The notes under the pieces were generated by a model. That model searched no databases. It was not told where the DNA came from and worked only from the letters and a program-made list of their open reading frames with translations. Below are positions 1 through 13,922 of a stretch of DNA of 64,000 nt, one piece after another. This DNA is from Pelecanus crispus (taxonomy: Eukaryota; Chordata; Aves; Pelecaniformes; Pelecanidae). How positions within the stretch are numbered: position 1 is the stretch's first letter; each line of letters opens with the position of its first letter. The position numbers and the translations under genes were made by a program. The stretch lies in assembly GCF_030463565.1 (NCBI RefSeq), contig NC_134655.1, positions 9,684,372-9,748,371 on the forward strand. The letters are read 5' to 3'.

Positions 1-3000
1 TTCTCTAAAGATTTCATGTATTACCTTCCAAAAAGAGTGAGTCAGTGGGCCTGGAGTACTTACTAAATGTTTTCAGTGTGGTTTTTCTTTGGCAAGGATC
101 CTGGGGTCATGCAACCCTCCCACCCTTTGTGTGGGTTCTCCCACACAAAGGTTCTACTTTTTACCTTTAATCACACTTTTTCAGTGTTGGATAGTGGCAA
201 CCATTTGCCCGCAGAGTCCCTTCAAGGCTTTGGAAGTCTATTTCTGGTGACCTTTACCATGCTTTGTTGGAGATGTGGTCAATGCTATCCTCATATGGGA
301 GATTAACCTATGAAGGGAATGATTAATTAGGCAAATTTGAAGGAAAGTCAGATCAATTTTTAAGACTGTTCCACCTTGCTGAAGGCTTGAAATTCTCTGT
401 AGAAAAAGAGTGGTTATTTTCTATACCAAAATATTCAGGGTAGTTATACGGAATGAAAACTGTGAAATGCAATATTGTCGGCACTGTGATGAGTGGATAC
501 GGAGAGTTGAGGTTTGAATTTGGGCTTCTGTACCCCCTCCCCCCAAGTTCAAAACTATATTTTGTTGTGAAATGAAAGATGACTATGTTTTGGACAACTA
601 TAAAAAATGTTTTTTTAACATTTGGGGGCTTTAAAGCTGGTGCTAAATCTTGGGTTGTGAGGGAGGGTGGAGGGTGGCATGTCTCTGTGTGCATGTTTGT
701 GTCAGTCTGAGTGGGAAGTAGCATTTTCTCTGTCACCCTCCTGCAGTCCCCAAGGCTGGCATCTCTCAGAGATACCTCAGGTGGCCCTAAATTATGCCGG
801 CAGTCCATCCTGTCAAGGTTCACGCGCCGAGTGCGATACACGCCATTGACTCCCGCTTCACGCTCTCCTGCAGCCAGACTGGTGTCTCTGGCATTTTGCA
901 TGCGGTGCAGCTGCCGCTCTCCTTTGCTCACCCTGCAGCCCTGCCATGGGACATGGCCAGCCACACCGATCTGCAGCCCCCTGCCCCTCAGCGGGGCCGG
1001 GGAGCTGTGACCCCTGCTGCGGCGAACGGGGCTGTGCCAGCAGCCCTTGCGTCTCCCCAGGGCAGCCCGCAAGCAGGGCCTTGTGGGACCCTTCCAGTGT
1101 GTCTGCAAGGACAACAAAACACCAACTGGAAGGGAGCTCTGGAGGTCTGAGGTCCCCCCCTTCCTGCTTGAAGAGGGGTCTTGCTAACACCAGGCTACAA
1201 CAGCCAAGGCTTCGCTTGCTAGTCTTGAAAATTTCTTGGCATCGTGGTTGACAGATTTTAGCAAAAAAATTAAATTACTTGTTTTTGAAAATTAAGCATA
1301 AATCCCTAGAATTGCTCCAGTCTTATAAAAATTGGCAACACTAAAGTAGATTAAGCAGTGCTCTCAGGAATACTGTATTATGAGATTGTGGGTCCCATGT
1401 CCACAAGAGTCCTGGTCACTGGGATCGGTGCCTTTGCTCAGAGCGGGGATGTGCTCGAGCAGCCCTGAGTCTGCTCCAAGTTACTTGTGGTCAATGCTCA
1501 GTGCCCTTGAGGGCCAACTTCAGGAAGCTGCGACTCTTTTAGCACCATTGATAGATTTTCTTTCTGCACAAAAGTGTAAGAAATAGCAGGTCCTGAGTGT
1601 CTGAACGCCAGCTTCTGCTGAGAATTGTCACTGCCTCTGAAACAAACCCTGGAGTCTCAATTGGAGTCTCAGCAGCAGTGCTTAGGGCAGAGCCTGGTGC
1701 ACGTTTTGGTGTAGAGTGCTCTCCTTTAAACTGGGGGAGCCCAGAGGTGTAACTCTGGGCTGCTTAGTCTGGTACTTTCTATGCAGGAAGAAACCAAAAT
1801 ATAGCACACCCCTAACACCCAAATTTTTTAAAAGCTAATTGGGAGGGAGCTAAAACCAGCTTCATACATAATAAAGGAGGGACATTTTGCCCTCCCCACC
1901 CTTAAAAGCCATGCAATAAAAATGTAAATATCTGCCTTGAAGGCTTTCTTAATAAACCCTGTAATTTCCTTAAAATTCTTTCTACAATATCAAAATTCTA
2001 AACCACTTTGAGATGAGCTATTTTAGACTGTAATTGGGCTATTCATTCCCCATGCATACAGCAATCCTAATCTAATATGTAACAAGAACTTAAAAGCTAA
2101 TCAATAATGGAACACGATTCTCTATCAGTAGAGCTGCCTGTTGACTCCTGTGAGAGGGATCTTCACAAGACAACTCAGCTCTGATGACAGCCTTATATTT
2201 ATTTTAAACATGAAGTTGAAACATCATCTTTCTCTGTATTGTCACTTCCAATTATTTTTGGAACAAAAACACCAGGGGGAAATGAGATCCTCGTCCTGAA
2301 AAGCGCATTCATATTTGATAAATAGCCACAGATTCTGGAGAATGTTTACTGAAATGTGGGCTTGAAATGCTTTCATGTGCATTTTGCTAGAGCCATTGAT
2401 TATCTATTATAACATGTGTCCGGGGCACTTTACCAAGCTGCCCCTTTCCTATGCCTTAGAGGTTAAGAAAGAAAAAGGGCGGCTTACCCTGATGCTGGGG
2501 TTCCATGTTTTCCCTGGGTAAAACTAAGGTAAAAGTAGCATTGAGAGGGAATCAAAGCGAACTGCCACTTATTGTCCTTCAGTGGAAGTCAAGAAGCCTT
2601 TTATACCCTCACGTACAAAAGACAAATTCCCACTTTTCATGTCTACACAGTGGCTTGAGATGGAGAGGGTGGAGGGAAGCGGGTTAAGTGAGTACACAGA
2701 TGTGCCTAAAACCATATCAATCATAGGCATGAGAAAATGCCGCCCATTTAATAGGCAGACTGAACCAATGTGCACAGCTGGATTTTGAATTTTACGGGCT
2801 CTCTCAATGAAATGCAAGTGGAAGACATCTTACATCATTCCCACAGCTCTGGCCATTTGTGCACTGCACCACTTTCCCTCTGAGCCGCACTGGGGATGGA
2901 GGAGCTGAAGCCCTATGGTTGTAGCCATGTACAACCCCCTTGCCGCTGTCTGGAGCCAATTAATGTGCGTTTTGGAAATACAAGGTGGGTTTCTGATGTC

Positions 3001-6000
3001 ACGTACACTTCCACAAAGTCAGTGGATTTAATCTGGAATTACTCAGGGTATGAGGGATCAGGAGCTGGCTGGGAAAGCTCCTCTCTGGAGGGTCTTAAAT
3101 GCCAGTGATTTCACGTGATTATTTATTGAGCTTTATAATAGTACATATATCCTCATGCACACCCGTTTTCCTACAAATTGCCCTACAACTTTCCAGCCCT
3201 TCATTATGTTGTAGAGGTTAAGGCTTTCCTAAGTAATCAAAACATCTAGGAATGAAAGCTTGCTAGATGCTGAGCTAAGCTTAAACACTTGACCCTATCT
3301 CTTAACTGTATCAGGAACTTTATGTACATTGTAAAATGTAATAATTGCTGTGGTAACCGCTTATTCATATTAACTAAAGGCGTAAATAGAGATGTGTAAC
3401 ATAGCCAGCGCTAATGGTGGGCACACAAGGGAGATGTCCCCATTGAAAGGTTTAATTGATACATGTGCCCTATAGGAAAATTTGGTTTTTTCCCCCTTAA
3501 TAGGTGTATTTAACATCTTTAAGGCAGTTCTCTTTCATTCTGCTCCCACTCTTGCCTTGCAAACTCATTGGGTATGGGAGGCAATTAGACGGTTGCAAGG
3601 AGACGGCAGATCAAGCATGAGGCTGTGTTTACCTTTGTTTCACTCCTGGTTTTAATAGTGCAACAATTTGACCCTGTCCTTTTCTCAGGTGGTGCCCCAT
3701 ATTTCAGCTGGGCCACACAGGGCGACGGAGAGTGAAAGTATGTGTTCCTCCTCTTTGTGTGATCACTGGTGGGTTATTCCCAAGCTTGGGCTCTGTGCTG
3801 CCATTGATTCCTTGCACTTCCATAGTAAAATTAATAACTTCGTGCCAGATGCTGTGAGAGGTCTATAGGAAACAATGCCAATAGAATGACTGGGAATTTT
3901 ATAAAGGCCAGTCTTGGGCTGTATAATGTGTATCTCCCTGGCTTCTTGGCCAGGTAATCCTTAGGACACTGGCACAATTAGGAAGCACGTATATGTGTAC
4001 ATGCATAAAGACACGGTGTATATTATATTATGTAATGTATATTACTTGTGTCTTCTAGTTGTTCATTTGTTGTAGGAAGGCTGTTTCTGCTGTTTAAGCT
4101 AGAGACTGATTGTCATTCTGGTGTTTTACAGGACTGAGCATAAGGCTCATCCCTTTTATACAGCTCTGATGATGGAAAAAAATCAGTGGTGGTTTCAGCT
4201 GCATGTCCCACACCTGAGCAGGACTTGCTTGTTCTTGATGACCATTGCTATGGTCAGCAGCCAAGACTGTGTACAGAGAGCTAGTCACTTAAACAAGCTT
4301 CATCAGGTCTTTGGGGATGATTGAAAATGTGGGCTGTCTATTTCCTGGCCATCCCAGAGAAGCTGAGGATTGGGACATGCGCTGAGATGCTGAATGGGTA
4401 AGTTATGGTGGTCTTGGGTTGTGCTAGGGCTTTAAAATGTTGGTGTAGGGGAGTACCTTCCTACTGGTGGAGAGTATCCGTCAGTGAAGGAGCATTCAAA
4501 TGGTGGATGACTGTGCTAAATCTGAATCGCAGCTCAGTTGTTCTTGCTGCCTTGTAAAGAAAAGACAGTTTCTTGATGCCAGCTCTTTCTTTTACTGCAT
4601 ACTACAACTGACAGCCATTAGCTGCTGGACTATCAGCACTGAGCTGAAAACCTATGCAGCCCTAACTGGGTTCTGGAACCACACCATACCTAGACAATGT
4701 ATTTACCTCACCTCCTAAATGAGACACTGTGGGTCAAACTAATTCCCCGTATGGTCAGTAGAGTCACACCACATGCATCTAGCCCAAGAAGCAGAATGAA
4801 TGTACTTAGACTGCAGAAGATATCTCCTATCTCTACACAAACACACTCTCCATAAGCCTTAGTTTAGTATTTTCCCTTTGCTAGCTGAAGCTCAGTCTGC
4901 ACCTTGAATAATACATGTAAGTTTTTGACTGACATTCAGTCCTAAGCATTTAGCTATCTTGATGTCTTGTCAAGTCATCCTTTGATAAAAGCATTTTAGG
5001 TGCCACAAAATGTAATCACTTCACTGCAGCATTCTACATTGCAGATTCAAGTTTCTCTGCACATTTTTCAGCTAAGGATCTTGGCACCATCAATAGATCT
5101 GTTCCATGGGCGATTTTGGATGGATCTATTAATATTGCCTCTAAGAGTAATAAGTCCCGCTCCTTTACAAAGTGAATCATCTGTCTCTCCTGTGGACAAG
5201 TGAAATTCTCCCTCATTGGACTTGTAGTCCACAAGTTGGCAGGGTATCCTGTTTTGTTAATAGTCTTCATACGGCAGTGAAGTCATTTCAAAAAATGTTC
5301 AGCCCAGTTTTGGGGCCAAGCAGTATGTCTTTTGGTTATTTGTTCTTCTAGACAGGCCATGTCACCATTAGTCTTACTTCAGAATGATGGTTTACTTTCA
5401 TTATTCACTGACTGCACTGCTTCCGATTCAGCGCTTTCCAACTCAGCAAGATTTTCCTGTGCTAATTCATCTGAATCATTTCTAGAAGAGTTTATATCAA
5501 AGGACACATTCTCAATGTTAATAAAGTGCAGGGGTTTTGAAACAGCTTGTAATTCTGTTTCTTTAAAAATGAGCTTTTTAGAGGTGTTTATGCTATGTAT
5601 GTGAGCAGAGTATGTGTCAGTAGGGGTCTTAATGTGATTGATAGCCCTTTCCCTTTTTATTTACATTCTGTTTGGGACTTCTAGCACACACTCACTCTGC
5701 GACCAGAACTGGGCTAATGTGGCTCCAGACTGAACGCTGGGTCTACTGCACCAAACCCAGCAGCCCCTGCATGGTTTAGGACGTGGCTCTCAGACACCGC
5801 CACTCACAAGGCCCTCACCTGTTACGCTTTCACCGTTGTCTTACCTGATCACTTACTTCAAATGAGGATGACTGAGATTTCCTGGAAGGGCTCAATCCTG
5901 TGCATTTTTGATAGGGCTCAAGTGATTTGTGTGCTTTGATGTGGGCCTATCTCCTCCTGTCGTCGTTTACTGGGAACACACAGTGTACCCACACATTTAT

Positions 6001-6528
6001 ATGGTACACATCTGGCTCTACACACCTATGACTCAGGGCAGAGGCTTGATCTCACTGGTTGCATTTCTGAACGGGTTTTTATTCACTTGAAGGCTCCTCA
6101 GTTTGGTTGCTATTTCTGAACTCCCCCCACAAACTTGAGTCTATCATGTTTCATGTACTCTTACATTCCTGGGTTGTCAGCCTGCCCATAGCAGTAGTGA
6201 ATTGTGAAAGGAAAAAATTAGCAGAAAGAGTTAGGCAAGCAGAAATGTAACTGCCCACATCATCTGGTGTGTCCTGCTTCACTGAAGCCATCTCAGAACC
6301 TAAGGAAACAAAAACGAAACAAACCCAAACCAGAGGACACTTTCTAATGCAGGCTGATATAAAATGAAGTTTTCTGAATGCTCTGGGAAGAACCTAGAGG
6401 AGTTGCCCAAAACTTGGAATTTTTGGGGTCAGGGTGCAGAGAAGGAGAATTTTGACAATTGGGGGGGAAAAAATTGCTTTGGAACGAGAAAAAGAGTTGC
6501 TAAAATGTTCACATGAAACAACTTTCTT
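1..6528. other. Flank downstream of AFF2, no gene recognised
   Basis: Both strands were read for exons of the mammalian downstream neighbour IDS and for any conserved domain; none was found. A GC-rich patch with scattered CpG lies near 770-1130. A 254-codon open frame covers 353-1117 on the minus strand and has no recognisable domain. AT-rich blocks around 1800-2460 and 3110-3480 look like candidate conserved non-coding DNA. Confidence 0.7.
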
Positions 6529-7145
6529 GTGGCCAAGGAAGCCAACAGCATCCTGGCTTGTATCAGGAATAGGGTGGCCAGGAGGACTAGGGGAGTGATT
6601 GTCCCCCTGTGCTCTGCACTGGTGAGGCCGCACCTTGAACACTGTGTCCAGTTTTGGGCCCCTCACTTCAAGAAAGGCATTGGAGCGTGTCCAAAGAAGG
6701 TCAACGAAGCTGGTGAAGGGCCTAGAGCACAAGTCTTGTGAGGAGCAGCTGAGGGAACTGGGGCCATTTAGCCTGGAGAAAAGGAGGCTGAGGAGACCTT
6801 ATTGCTCTCTACAACTACCTGAAAGAAGGTTGCAGCGAGGTGGGTGTTGGCCTTTTCTCCCAAGTAACAAGCGACAGGATGAGAGGAAATGGCTTCAAGT
6901 TGCGCTGAGGAGGTTTAGATTGGATATTAGGAAAAATTCCTTCACAAGGGTTGTCAAGCACTGGAACAGGCTGCCCAGGGAAGCTGTTGAGTTCCCATCC
7001 CCGGAGGTTTTTAAAAGGCATGTAGATGTGGTGCTTAGGGACATGGTTTGGTGGTGGGCCTGGCAGTGCTATGTTAACGGTTGGACTTGATGATCTTAAG
7101 GATCTTTTCCAACCTAAACAATTCTATGATTCTATGATTCTATGA
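6529..7145 (+). mobile_element. CR1 LINE, 5'-truncated copy (3' end of ORF2 and 3' UTR)
   Basis: The sequence matches the avian CR1 3' end as I know it: GCATCCTGGCTTGTATCAGG-type start, the C-terminal part of the reverse-transcriptase ORF (peptide words such as [20 protein letters not shown] and VKHWNRLPRE), then GGACTTGATGATCTTAAGG and three ATTCTATG-type 8-bp repeats at 7119-7145. CR1 elements are mostly truncated at the 5' end and lack long target-site duplications, as here. The ORF is broken by small indels, notably after SLEKRRLRR, so the copy is inactive. It lies outside the AFF2 transcript. It is the clearest sign that the host is a bird. Confidence 0.96.
7119..7145 (+). repeat. CR1 terminal 8-bp repeats
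   Basis: Three near-perfect copies of the ATTCTATG unit end the CR1 element. This terminal repeat is recognised by the CR1 machinery in place of a poly(A) tail. Confidence 0.93.
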
Positions 7146-7780
7146 AACAGAAATGTTGTTCTTTTTAAATTCTCCAACTAACGCTAATTACCAAGAGTAT
7201 GTTCAGAGTGTGACTTTTCACAGTAGGCTCCAATGACCCTTAGGATTGGTGTCCACAGCATCAACTTAACTCTAAGAAAGCTTACATCCTTTGACTTTCT
7301 ACACAGGCAATGAAAAGAAATAGGATGTTACATCTAGTTGGTGTTAGTTATTTATAGACTTGAGTACAGACTCAAGACTGTATTCAGATTGCTTTGCGTG
7401 GTCTCTTACCTTAAAAAAAGCCAAACCCAAGTATCAGATTGGTTAGGGAGATTCAGGTTCTCTCAAGTTGCCAAGTTTCTTCTCTTGGTGACCAATGGAG
7501 GGATTTGTGTATCTAGTCGGTACATGTGGGATGTTTTTTCTGAATACCTGCACAGGTTTTGTCTTGAATTTGGAGGTGCCTATTGATTTTAGGTGCCTAG
7601 AGGCTTATGTGTTTTTGCAGGGTGGGAGGTGTGCGTGGCTCACAGCCTGCTCAGCTCCCTGTTTTAAAGAAAGCAAAAGTGGACCTCAGCTTTCACCATT
7701 GCTGACCAACCTTAAGGACTTGGTATTTCCCTTTGACAACACTTGAAACTATGTCCATTTTCCCTCCTCCTTGCTTCTTT

Positions 7781-7812
7781 TCTTGCTTGCTTGCTTCCTT
7801 CCTTCCTTCCTC
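7781..7812 (+). repeat. CTTG/CTTC tetranucleotide repeat
   Basis: The plus strand reads a few copies of CTTG followed by a few of CTTC. It is a short simple repeat. Confidence 0.85.
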
Positions 7813-9931
7813 TCCCACCCCAGGACACTTTATTGGTTTTTCTGATCCCCACTTGGCATGGCTGACATTTTTGAGTCCTGGGATTACTGATTGTGCTTGT
7901 TGCTGCTCAGATCCCTTCAAGCTCTCCAAACCAGTACAAAGCTCTGGGCTTTCAGCCAATTTACTCACAAGTTTATCATATGCTGACATTGTTTCTCTAT
8001 AAATAGGTCTACCTTTACTGACATTATTGATTCAACTGCCTCTCTTCTCATTAATACTCTTTTTAATGTATCCAACTTCCTTTTGTATTTCACCTAATGA
8101 AAGGCTGAAGTCAGGGGGGTAGAGGTCGAAGAGATTAAACTGCAAGTGTAAAGGTCCTAAGCTGTAAAGTCAGTGTTTGCTATGTGAGATCCACAAGCTT
8201 GTCAGTGGAGCAAATCTGCAAGTCCAAGCTCTCTTTTCCACCAGAAGAAGTAAGCCGTCAAGCCCATTTCACAATTTATTACTAATAATTTCAATTAAAA
8301 TAAGCTTGTTCTGCAAAAGCCTCCATCTGATCCATTCATGGTTAACAATGATAACACAGACCCTAAGCTGCCCATCTCAGAATGTATGATTTTGAAAACA
8401 AGGAGCAAATTTTCCCTCACAGATAGGAACAGATCTCACGTGCTGTTTGTCTTGGAGCTAATACAAATTAACAGACCAAAGTTGTAGTCGTCTTGCTTGT
8501 AATTTAAATTCAGCTTTAATAGGTCATTTATCCATTTTCTATAGGGGTTTTTTTTGTGACTGACTTACTGGGCAGTATTTATATGCAGTGTAGCTCTCTA
8601 GTGCAGTAGGAGCAGAAGTGCTCCGCCCTGTGTCTCGGTGTCCATGCAGGCAGCAGCACTTCCCTGCAGTGTGGTGGGACAGTGCTCTGCTCTGGGCCGG
8701 GGAGACCTGCAGCCTCACCGGATTGCTGCAGGGAAGGGCTAGCAGGCAACTTGTGCAGCATGGCAGCCACCAGGTCAGGCATCCTGTCCCGCAGGTAGCT
8801 GCAAATTCATTATGCCCTAACAGAAAATAAGTTCTCCACAGGCAGGGCTTTAGACATAGCAACAGCAGTTGAGAAGACCATGCTGCAGAATGGCGGTGAG
8901 TGCATAGGGAGGTGCTAAAGGCTGCATATTGGGTCTGTACTTACCAGTGAAGAGAAAGAAAGACAAAGCTGCAGAATGAGATCAGGGTAGGGGAAAGTCC
9001 ACTCGTATATGGGACTAAAAGTCATTCAAGGTGAGCTCAGCAGGGCAAACCTGGTGGCAGCTCTGCCAGGGGCTCCAGGAGCCATCAAAGGTGTTGGGGA
9101 AGCTCCACTGGCCCACAGCAGCACGGGTCTGATGGGACAACTGGTCTGAAGTGATAGTGTCACCCTGAGGAGGTTATCACCTGGGAGCCAGCTGCTCATC
9201 ATCTCCACTCCACAGCTATCGCCTGTCCTCACCATGTTTCTGTGCCAGGTTGGCAGAGTAAAAACCCTGCTTTGTTTCTGACATTTGGGTTGCTGGACTC
9301 AGCTCTGGCATGGCTCGCAGAGGCCATGGTGGCCGAGGCTGCAGGACCGCCAGCAGCCAGCCTTTCCACCGCAAGGCTGGGTGCCCGCGTTGTGCTGGCG
9401 GCACCTCGGAGCTGCCTTTGGCCAAATGTCCTCAATGGGACAGGAGAGTGAAATTAAACAGTCAGATCTGGCAAGGGAAGCTGCCAAGACTGCCAGAGCA
9501 ATAGGCCATTAAATCCCACACTCAGCCTGAACAACATCCCCCACCCCAATTAAATCATAAGAGAGAAGAAAACATTTCACATTGTTAAAAGTTTATACTA
9601 TCTCTGACTTCAGACATGTTACCATTAACCTGGGTATTAATCAGAGATTTTCATTTGCTCCTTGTTCTGAACTATAATGAGCCCTTTAACAGTGTAAATA
9701 AAAAGATCTAAAGATTCAATAAACTATAATGTCACAAATGGCAATCATCTAGCATGTGAGGCCTCTGTGTTAAAAAGCATCACACAGCTGGAAACAAATG
9801 CTTCTGTATAACATTGTAAATAACCTCTAAGCCCACTACTAATTAAACTGAAGCTTCGCTTCTCCTGGGCATTGAATATATGAACCAATTAAGAAAATAT
9901 AATTTCTTTTCCGAGACCTGTGCTGTCCTCC

Positions 9932-10036
9932 TTAAAAAAAAAGGGGGGGTGGGGGGAGGGCACAGAGATAAAGAAAGAGCCAGTGTAGAGAGAAAGAAAG
10001 GGAAAGAAAGGAGAGGGGGAAAAAGAAAGGAAAGGA
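9932..10036 (+). repeat. Purine-rich (A/G) low-complexity tract
   Basis: About 105 bases are almost all A or G on the plus strand, with GAAA, GGAAA and G-run motifs, broken by only a few pyrimidines. Such polypurine tracts can adopt triplex structures; whether this one does is not shown. Confidence 0.85.
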
Positions 10037-10863
10037 GTTTCACAGGAGGGACCACACTGACGCACTGGGGTTACAATAATGAGACATTTCTGCTTTAAGC
10101 AAATTTTGCACCTGTAACCTGCAGAAATATAGCCATAGCACTTGAAAAATTACTTCAATGCTGCACAGTGCCATGAAAATTTATCTTTGAGATGATTTTA
10201 TTGCATGGTTACCCTAGGCAATTAAATCAATAAATCTTAACTGTCAGAAAGGTTGGCCCGCTGCCAGGAATAAATGAAATGCGCGGAATCAGTAAATAAA
10301 AGGTTTCTGACAACTCATTCTAGGAATTATTTAGCAGTTGGGCTTTTTGTTGTTGGTGGTGTTGGTGTTGCTTTTGTCTCCAGCATTTATTGACATTCTC
10401 TGTGAGAAATGATTATGCTAACATAAACAGTGTAACACAGAGATATAGATAGATGGGAGAGAAGAGTCAGGCTCTTCAGGGTAATAAATTACCCTCCTGG
10501 AATCTCATGCAAACAGCAACTTTGGGGGGCTGATAGTGCTGGCGGAGGCGATTAGAGAGCTGGGGTCTGAGCCACAGGCTGGCAGCACATCGGCAGCCCC
10601 AGTGCCAGACACCGGGAGTTTTGTGTGCTGGCTCATGGTGCTTCATTATTAAAATAGATGTGCTATTTTCATTGATTGATTCAGAGATGATTGAGATTGA
10701 AATGCCTCCTTGAGACATGGAGGTGACATTTCCGTAGGCCTAGAGAGTCCAGCATTCACCACAGGAGATGCCAGTTTTGACAGCGAAATCATAGTTATGC
10801 CTGTGTAAACCCCAAGCAGTCAATGCAGCTACGTTGTTTTTCATGCTGGTGTTACAAATCTGA

Positions 10864-10930
10864 AGGCCTGAATCTGATTTCTCTTACCCTGGGATTTGAC
10901 ATGTTAAGTCAGTGTGAAATAACCTGGATC
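10864..10930. repeat. Palindromic MITE-like relic
   Basis: The segment begins GGCCTGAATCTGATTTCTCT and continues with TTAAGTCAGTGTGAAATAAC. This matches the common layout GGCC-TGATTCTG ... TTACAC ... AAGTCA seen in other copies in this window. It is diverged and lacks a clear right end. Confidence 0.45.
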
Positions 10931-13922
10931 GAGCTCAGGCTCTGTCTCTCTCCAGAAGACACTGGGGTGAGGGCAGGTGACCTGATTAAAAAACTGACAG
11001 AGTTTTAGTCATCGCAGTCATCTGCTTTGACCTCCTGAATACCAACAGGCCACCAAACTTCACCTGGAAAGTGCTGGTTTAAGTCTATGTTTATTGGCTA
11101 AACGAGCCCGCTCCTTCAGCAGGGCAGCAGCTGCAGGGACAAGCACAGACCCCACGGGGGCGGCCCCGGCTGCGGGGGCTCTGCGTAGCCCCAGGGCCAC
11201 TGGTGACAAGGACACTGCTGCCAAAGGAGGGAGCAACCCACTGAACTGAGCAGCAGAAGGAGGTCTCTCCTGCCTAGAACAGAACTAATTAGATGGTCTG
11301 CGAGGCCAGTCCCTCATCACCATCACACTGGGGCAGCCTGGAGAATATAGGTCTGTCCTTGAACCAACACCAGCTCTGTGGAGCCAAGAAGGGATTTATT
11401 TGAATAGTGTGGAAAAGAGCCCGCTGCCAAAATATCCAGTCTCTGGGCACCCAAGTGACCTTCAGTCATAGGAGCCCTTAGGGAGAAACTCATCTCTCTG
11501 CCTGGGGCTGGCAGAGGCTCAGCAACGCAGCTTGGTCCAAGCTGGAGACATCATGTCATCTTGGCTGTGGAAGGTTTCATATGAAAGTATTTCCTTCATA
11601 TTACCCTATGGTTCCACAACGCCAATGTCAGAGCTTCCCAGGCATATTGCTCCTCTGACGCATCCTGACCCAGTCACGATTCTGCAGCCTTTGTGCTCCC
11701 CGCCCCAGCAAATCTGCTGCCTCTCATTGCAGCTCCGTGGAGCCAGGCAGGCTGTGGCAGGGTGACACTCGTGAACAGCAGCTCAGGCTCAGGGCTTCAG
11801 CAGCACTGGGCGGGTGGCTGGGGCACCAGGGATGCCCTGGACACCCATCTGGAGGTGGCTCCTCTTGGCTAATCAGCTCCCAAACCGTAGAGGGCATTAG
11901 AGATCTGAGTGCTACACTTAACTAAATGAGTTGCATCCACTTCTAGGTACAGCTAAAGCCAACGGGCTTTTACAACGCTGATTGGCAAGCAGCTTCTCAT
12001 TGCAGATAATTCCCTGCCAGCACATCCCGAACGCATAGGTGATTGCTCTTAAATTGATGGCTTGAAGCACAATAACAGCCTTTTTATTTAGTTCCTGCTT
12101 GATAGGCAGCGAATGTAGAGTTGCCAAAAAAAAAAAAAAGAAGAGGAAAAAAAACAACAGAAAAAGAAAAAAATGCTGCAGAATTGCTCTCTGTTGCACC
12201 ACTGTGAGGCTGAAATTCCTTGCGATGGAGACTTAAACAAGGCTCCTGGTGCTGCCCAGAGCCCGGGATCAGCACTAAGGGGTACTCAGGGTGTGCTGAG
12301 TTTTCCAGCAGCCCCTGCTGCAGCTGGGAATTGCTCTTCAAATGCAGCAAACACTCGGGGGCTTCATTCTTACAGCAGATTAGAGCTGGTGTGCTCAGTG
12401 AGAGCATTGGCACTGAGGTTTCACCAAGGGTGGCAGGGCAGAGGGAAGCCGGCACCCTGGCACCCAGGCAGCAAGGCTCATCTCTCTTAGAAAGCAGAAA
12501 ATAGGGCATTTTTCATGTGGCTTCATCATGTCCAGCCACCCACATTTCTCATAGTTCCCTCCAGCCAAAAGGGTGAACCCTGTCCGCCTGGAGCTGGCTG
12601 AAAAATGGGGAGCAAATGGTGGTGGTAGTGGTGGCTGTTGCTTTTTTTTTTTACTTTTTCACTCAACTTTTCCTTTCGAAATGTAAGCTCTTGAGCAAAT
12701 CTTCAGACAATCCTACAAATAGCAGCAGCCACATTTTCAGGCAGCTGCATGCCAGCAGCTGCAACTCAGCACTGAGTCCAGCAAAACACACAAGGTGCCC
12801 GGGGCAGTGGACAAATTTGTGTGTGAGAATCATTACTAGAAAGCAGCTGAGAACAGCTCCAAAGTTGGTTTCAAAGATGAATGACATATATCTTGAAGGA
12901 AAACTGATCCTAAAGGTTATTGCCCAAATTTGCAAATATTTCTGGCCTAGGAAGGCCGATCTTCTCAGGTAGTATCTTTTCTTCTGCAGCCCAGTTCCTG
13001 AGTTCTAACCTACTAACTCATCCCTTGTGTTTAGCTGTTTTCATGTGCTCATAGGTGTACAGGTTCCCAAAAGTGAGGAGAACACGTCTCATTTTCAGAA
13101 TGCCTAAAAATATCAACAGGGACTTTTCTGTAGCTCATATGACCATGAACTTCTGTTTAATGTTAGCTTCACATGTGGTTTGTGTGCTGAACACATTTAC
13201 ATTAGCTATAATAAAGTCCTTCCAACTGCGTGGACACAGTATGGGGGGAAAAAACCCCTGAAACTCCCCATGCACACGTGCCTTTTTCAATCAAAGGGAT
13301 AAAAGGATATCTAAATTCACTTTGAAATGCAGCTGGTAAGTGAAATTCCTCTCTATTACGTGGAGCTGATACTGCATTGCTTTCCATTTGGACCATGTAG
13401 GAAGGGCTGAAGAGAGTCTCAGTCTTTTAGTGAAAGGATTTAGGCAACGCTTCCTACTGCTTGGGCCATGGGAAGCTCCAGCCAGACTTTTCAGACATAA
13501 ATAACTCTTCACAACCTCTACGTCTTTCGTGTTGGCAACCAAACATCCCATGGTCTACAGCAGCTTGGGCCAATTTCATTCCTGAGGGAGTCATGTAGCT
13601 ACATCATCTTAGCTGGCTGAGAAATTGTAGCACTTCTGTCTCCCTCTTGAGCCTTGCACAGAGCTCTCACCAACATCCTACTCCATTGCCTCAGCCCCAC
13701 ACAGCCAGGGAGGGAAGACGTCTCCTCGGCGGGGGAAAAGGGTACACAGTACCTTGCCCGAGGCTGTGAAATTGGGTATGAAAATGAGCATCCAGATGCC
13801 CATCTTCTATTGCCCCCCTTCATTGCCGTGTTTGGAGGAGACACTTGTCCCTCTAGGCAGCAGGCCGGCATCTTTTGCTACTGTGGGAATCCCACGTAGT
13901 GGCTATATGAATAATTATCCTC

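Noticed and set aside
8580..9450. GC-richer patches with many overlapping open frames, considered as a CpG island or small gene.
   Set aside because: CpG is sparse, frames are open on both strands because of composition, and no splice or domain structure was seen.
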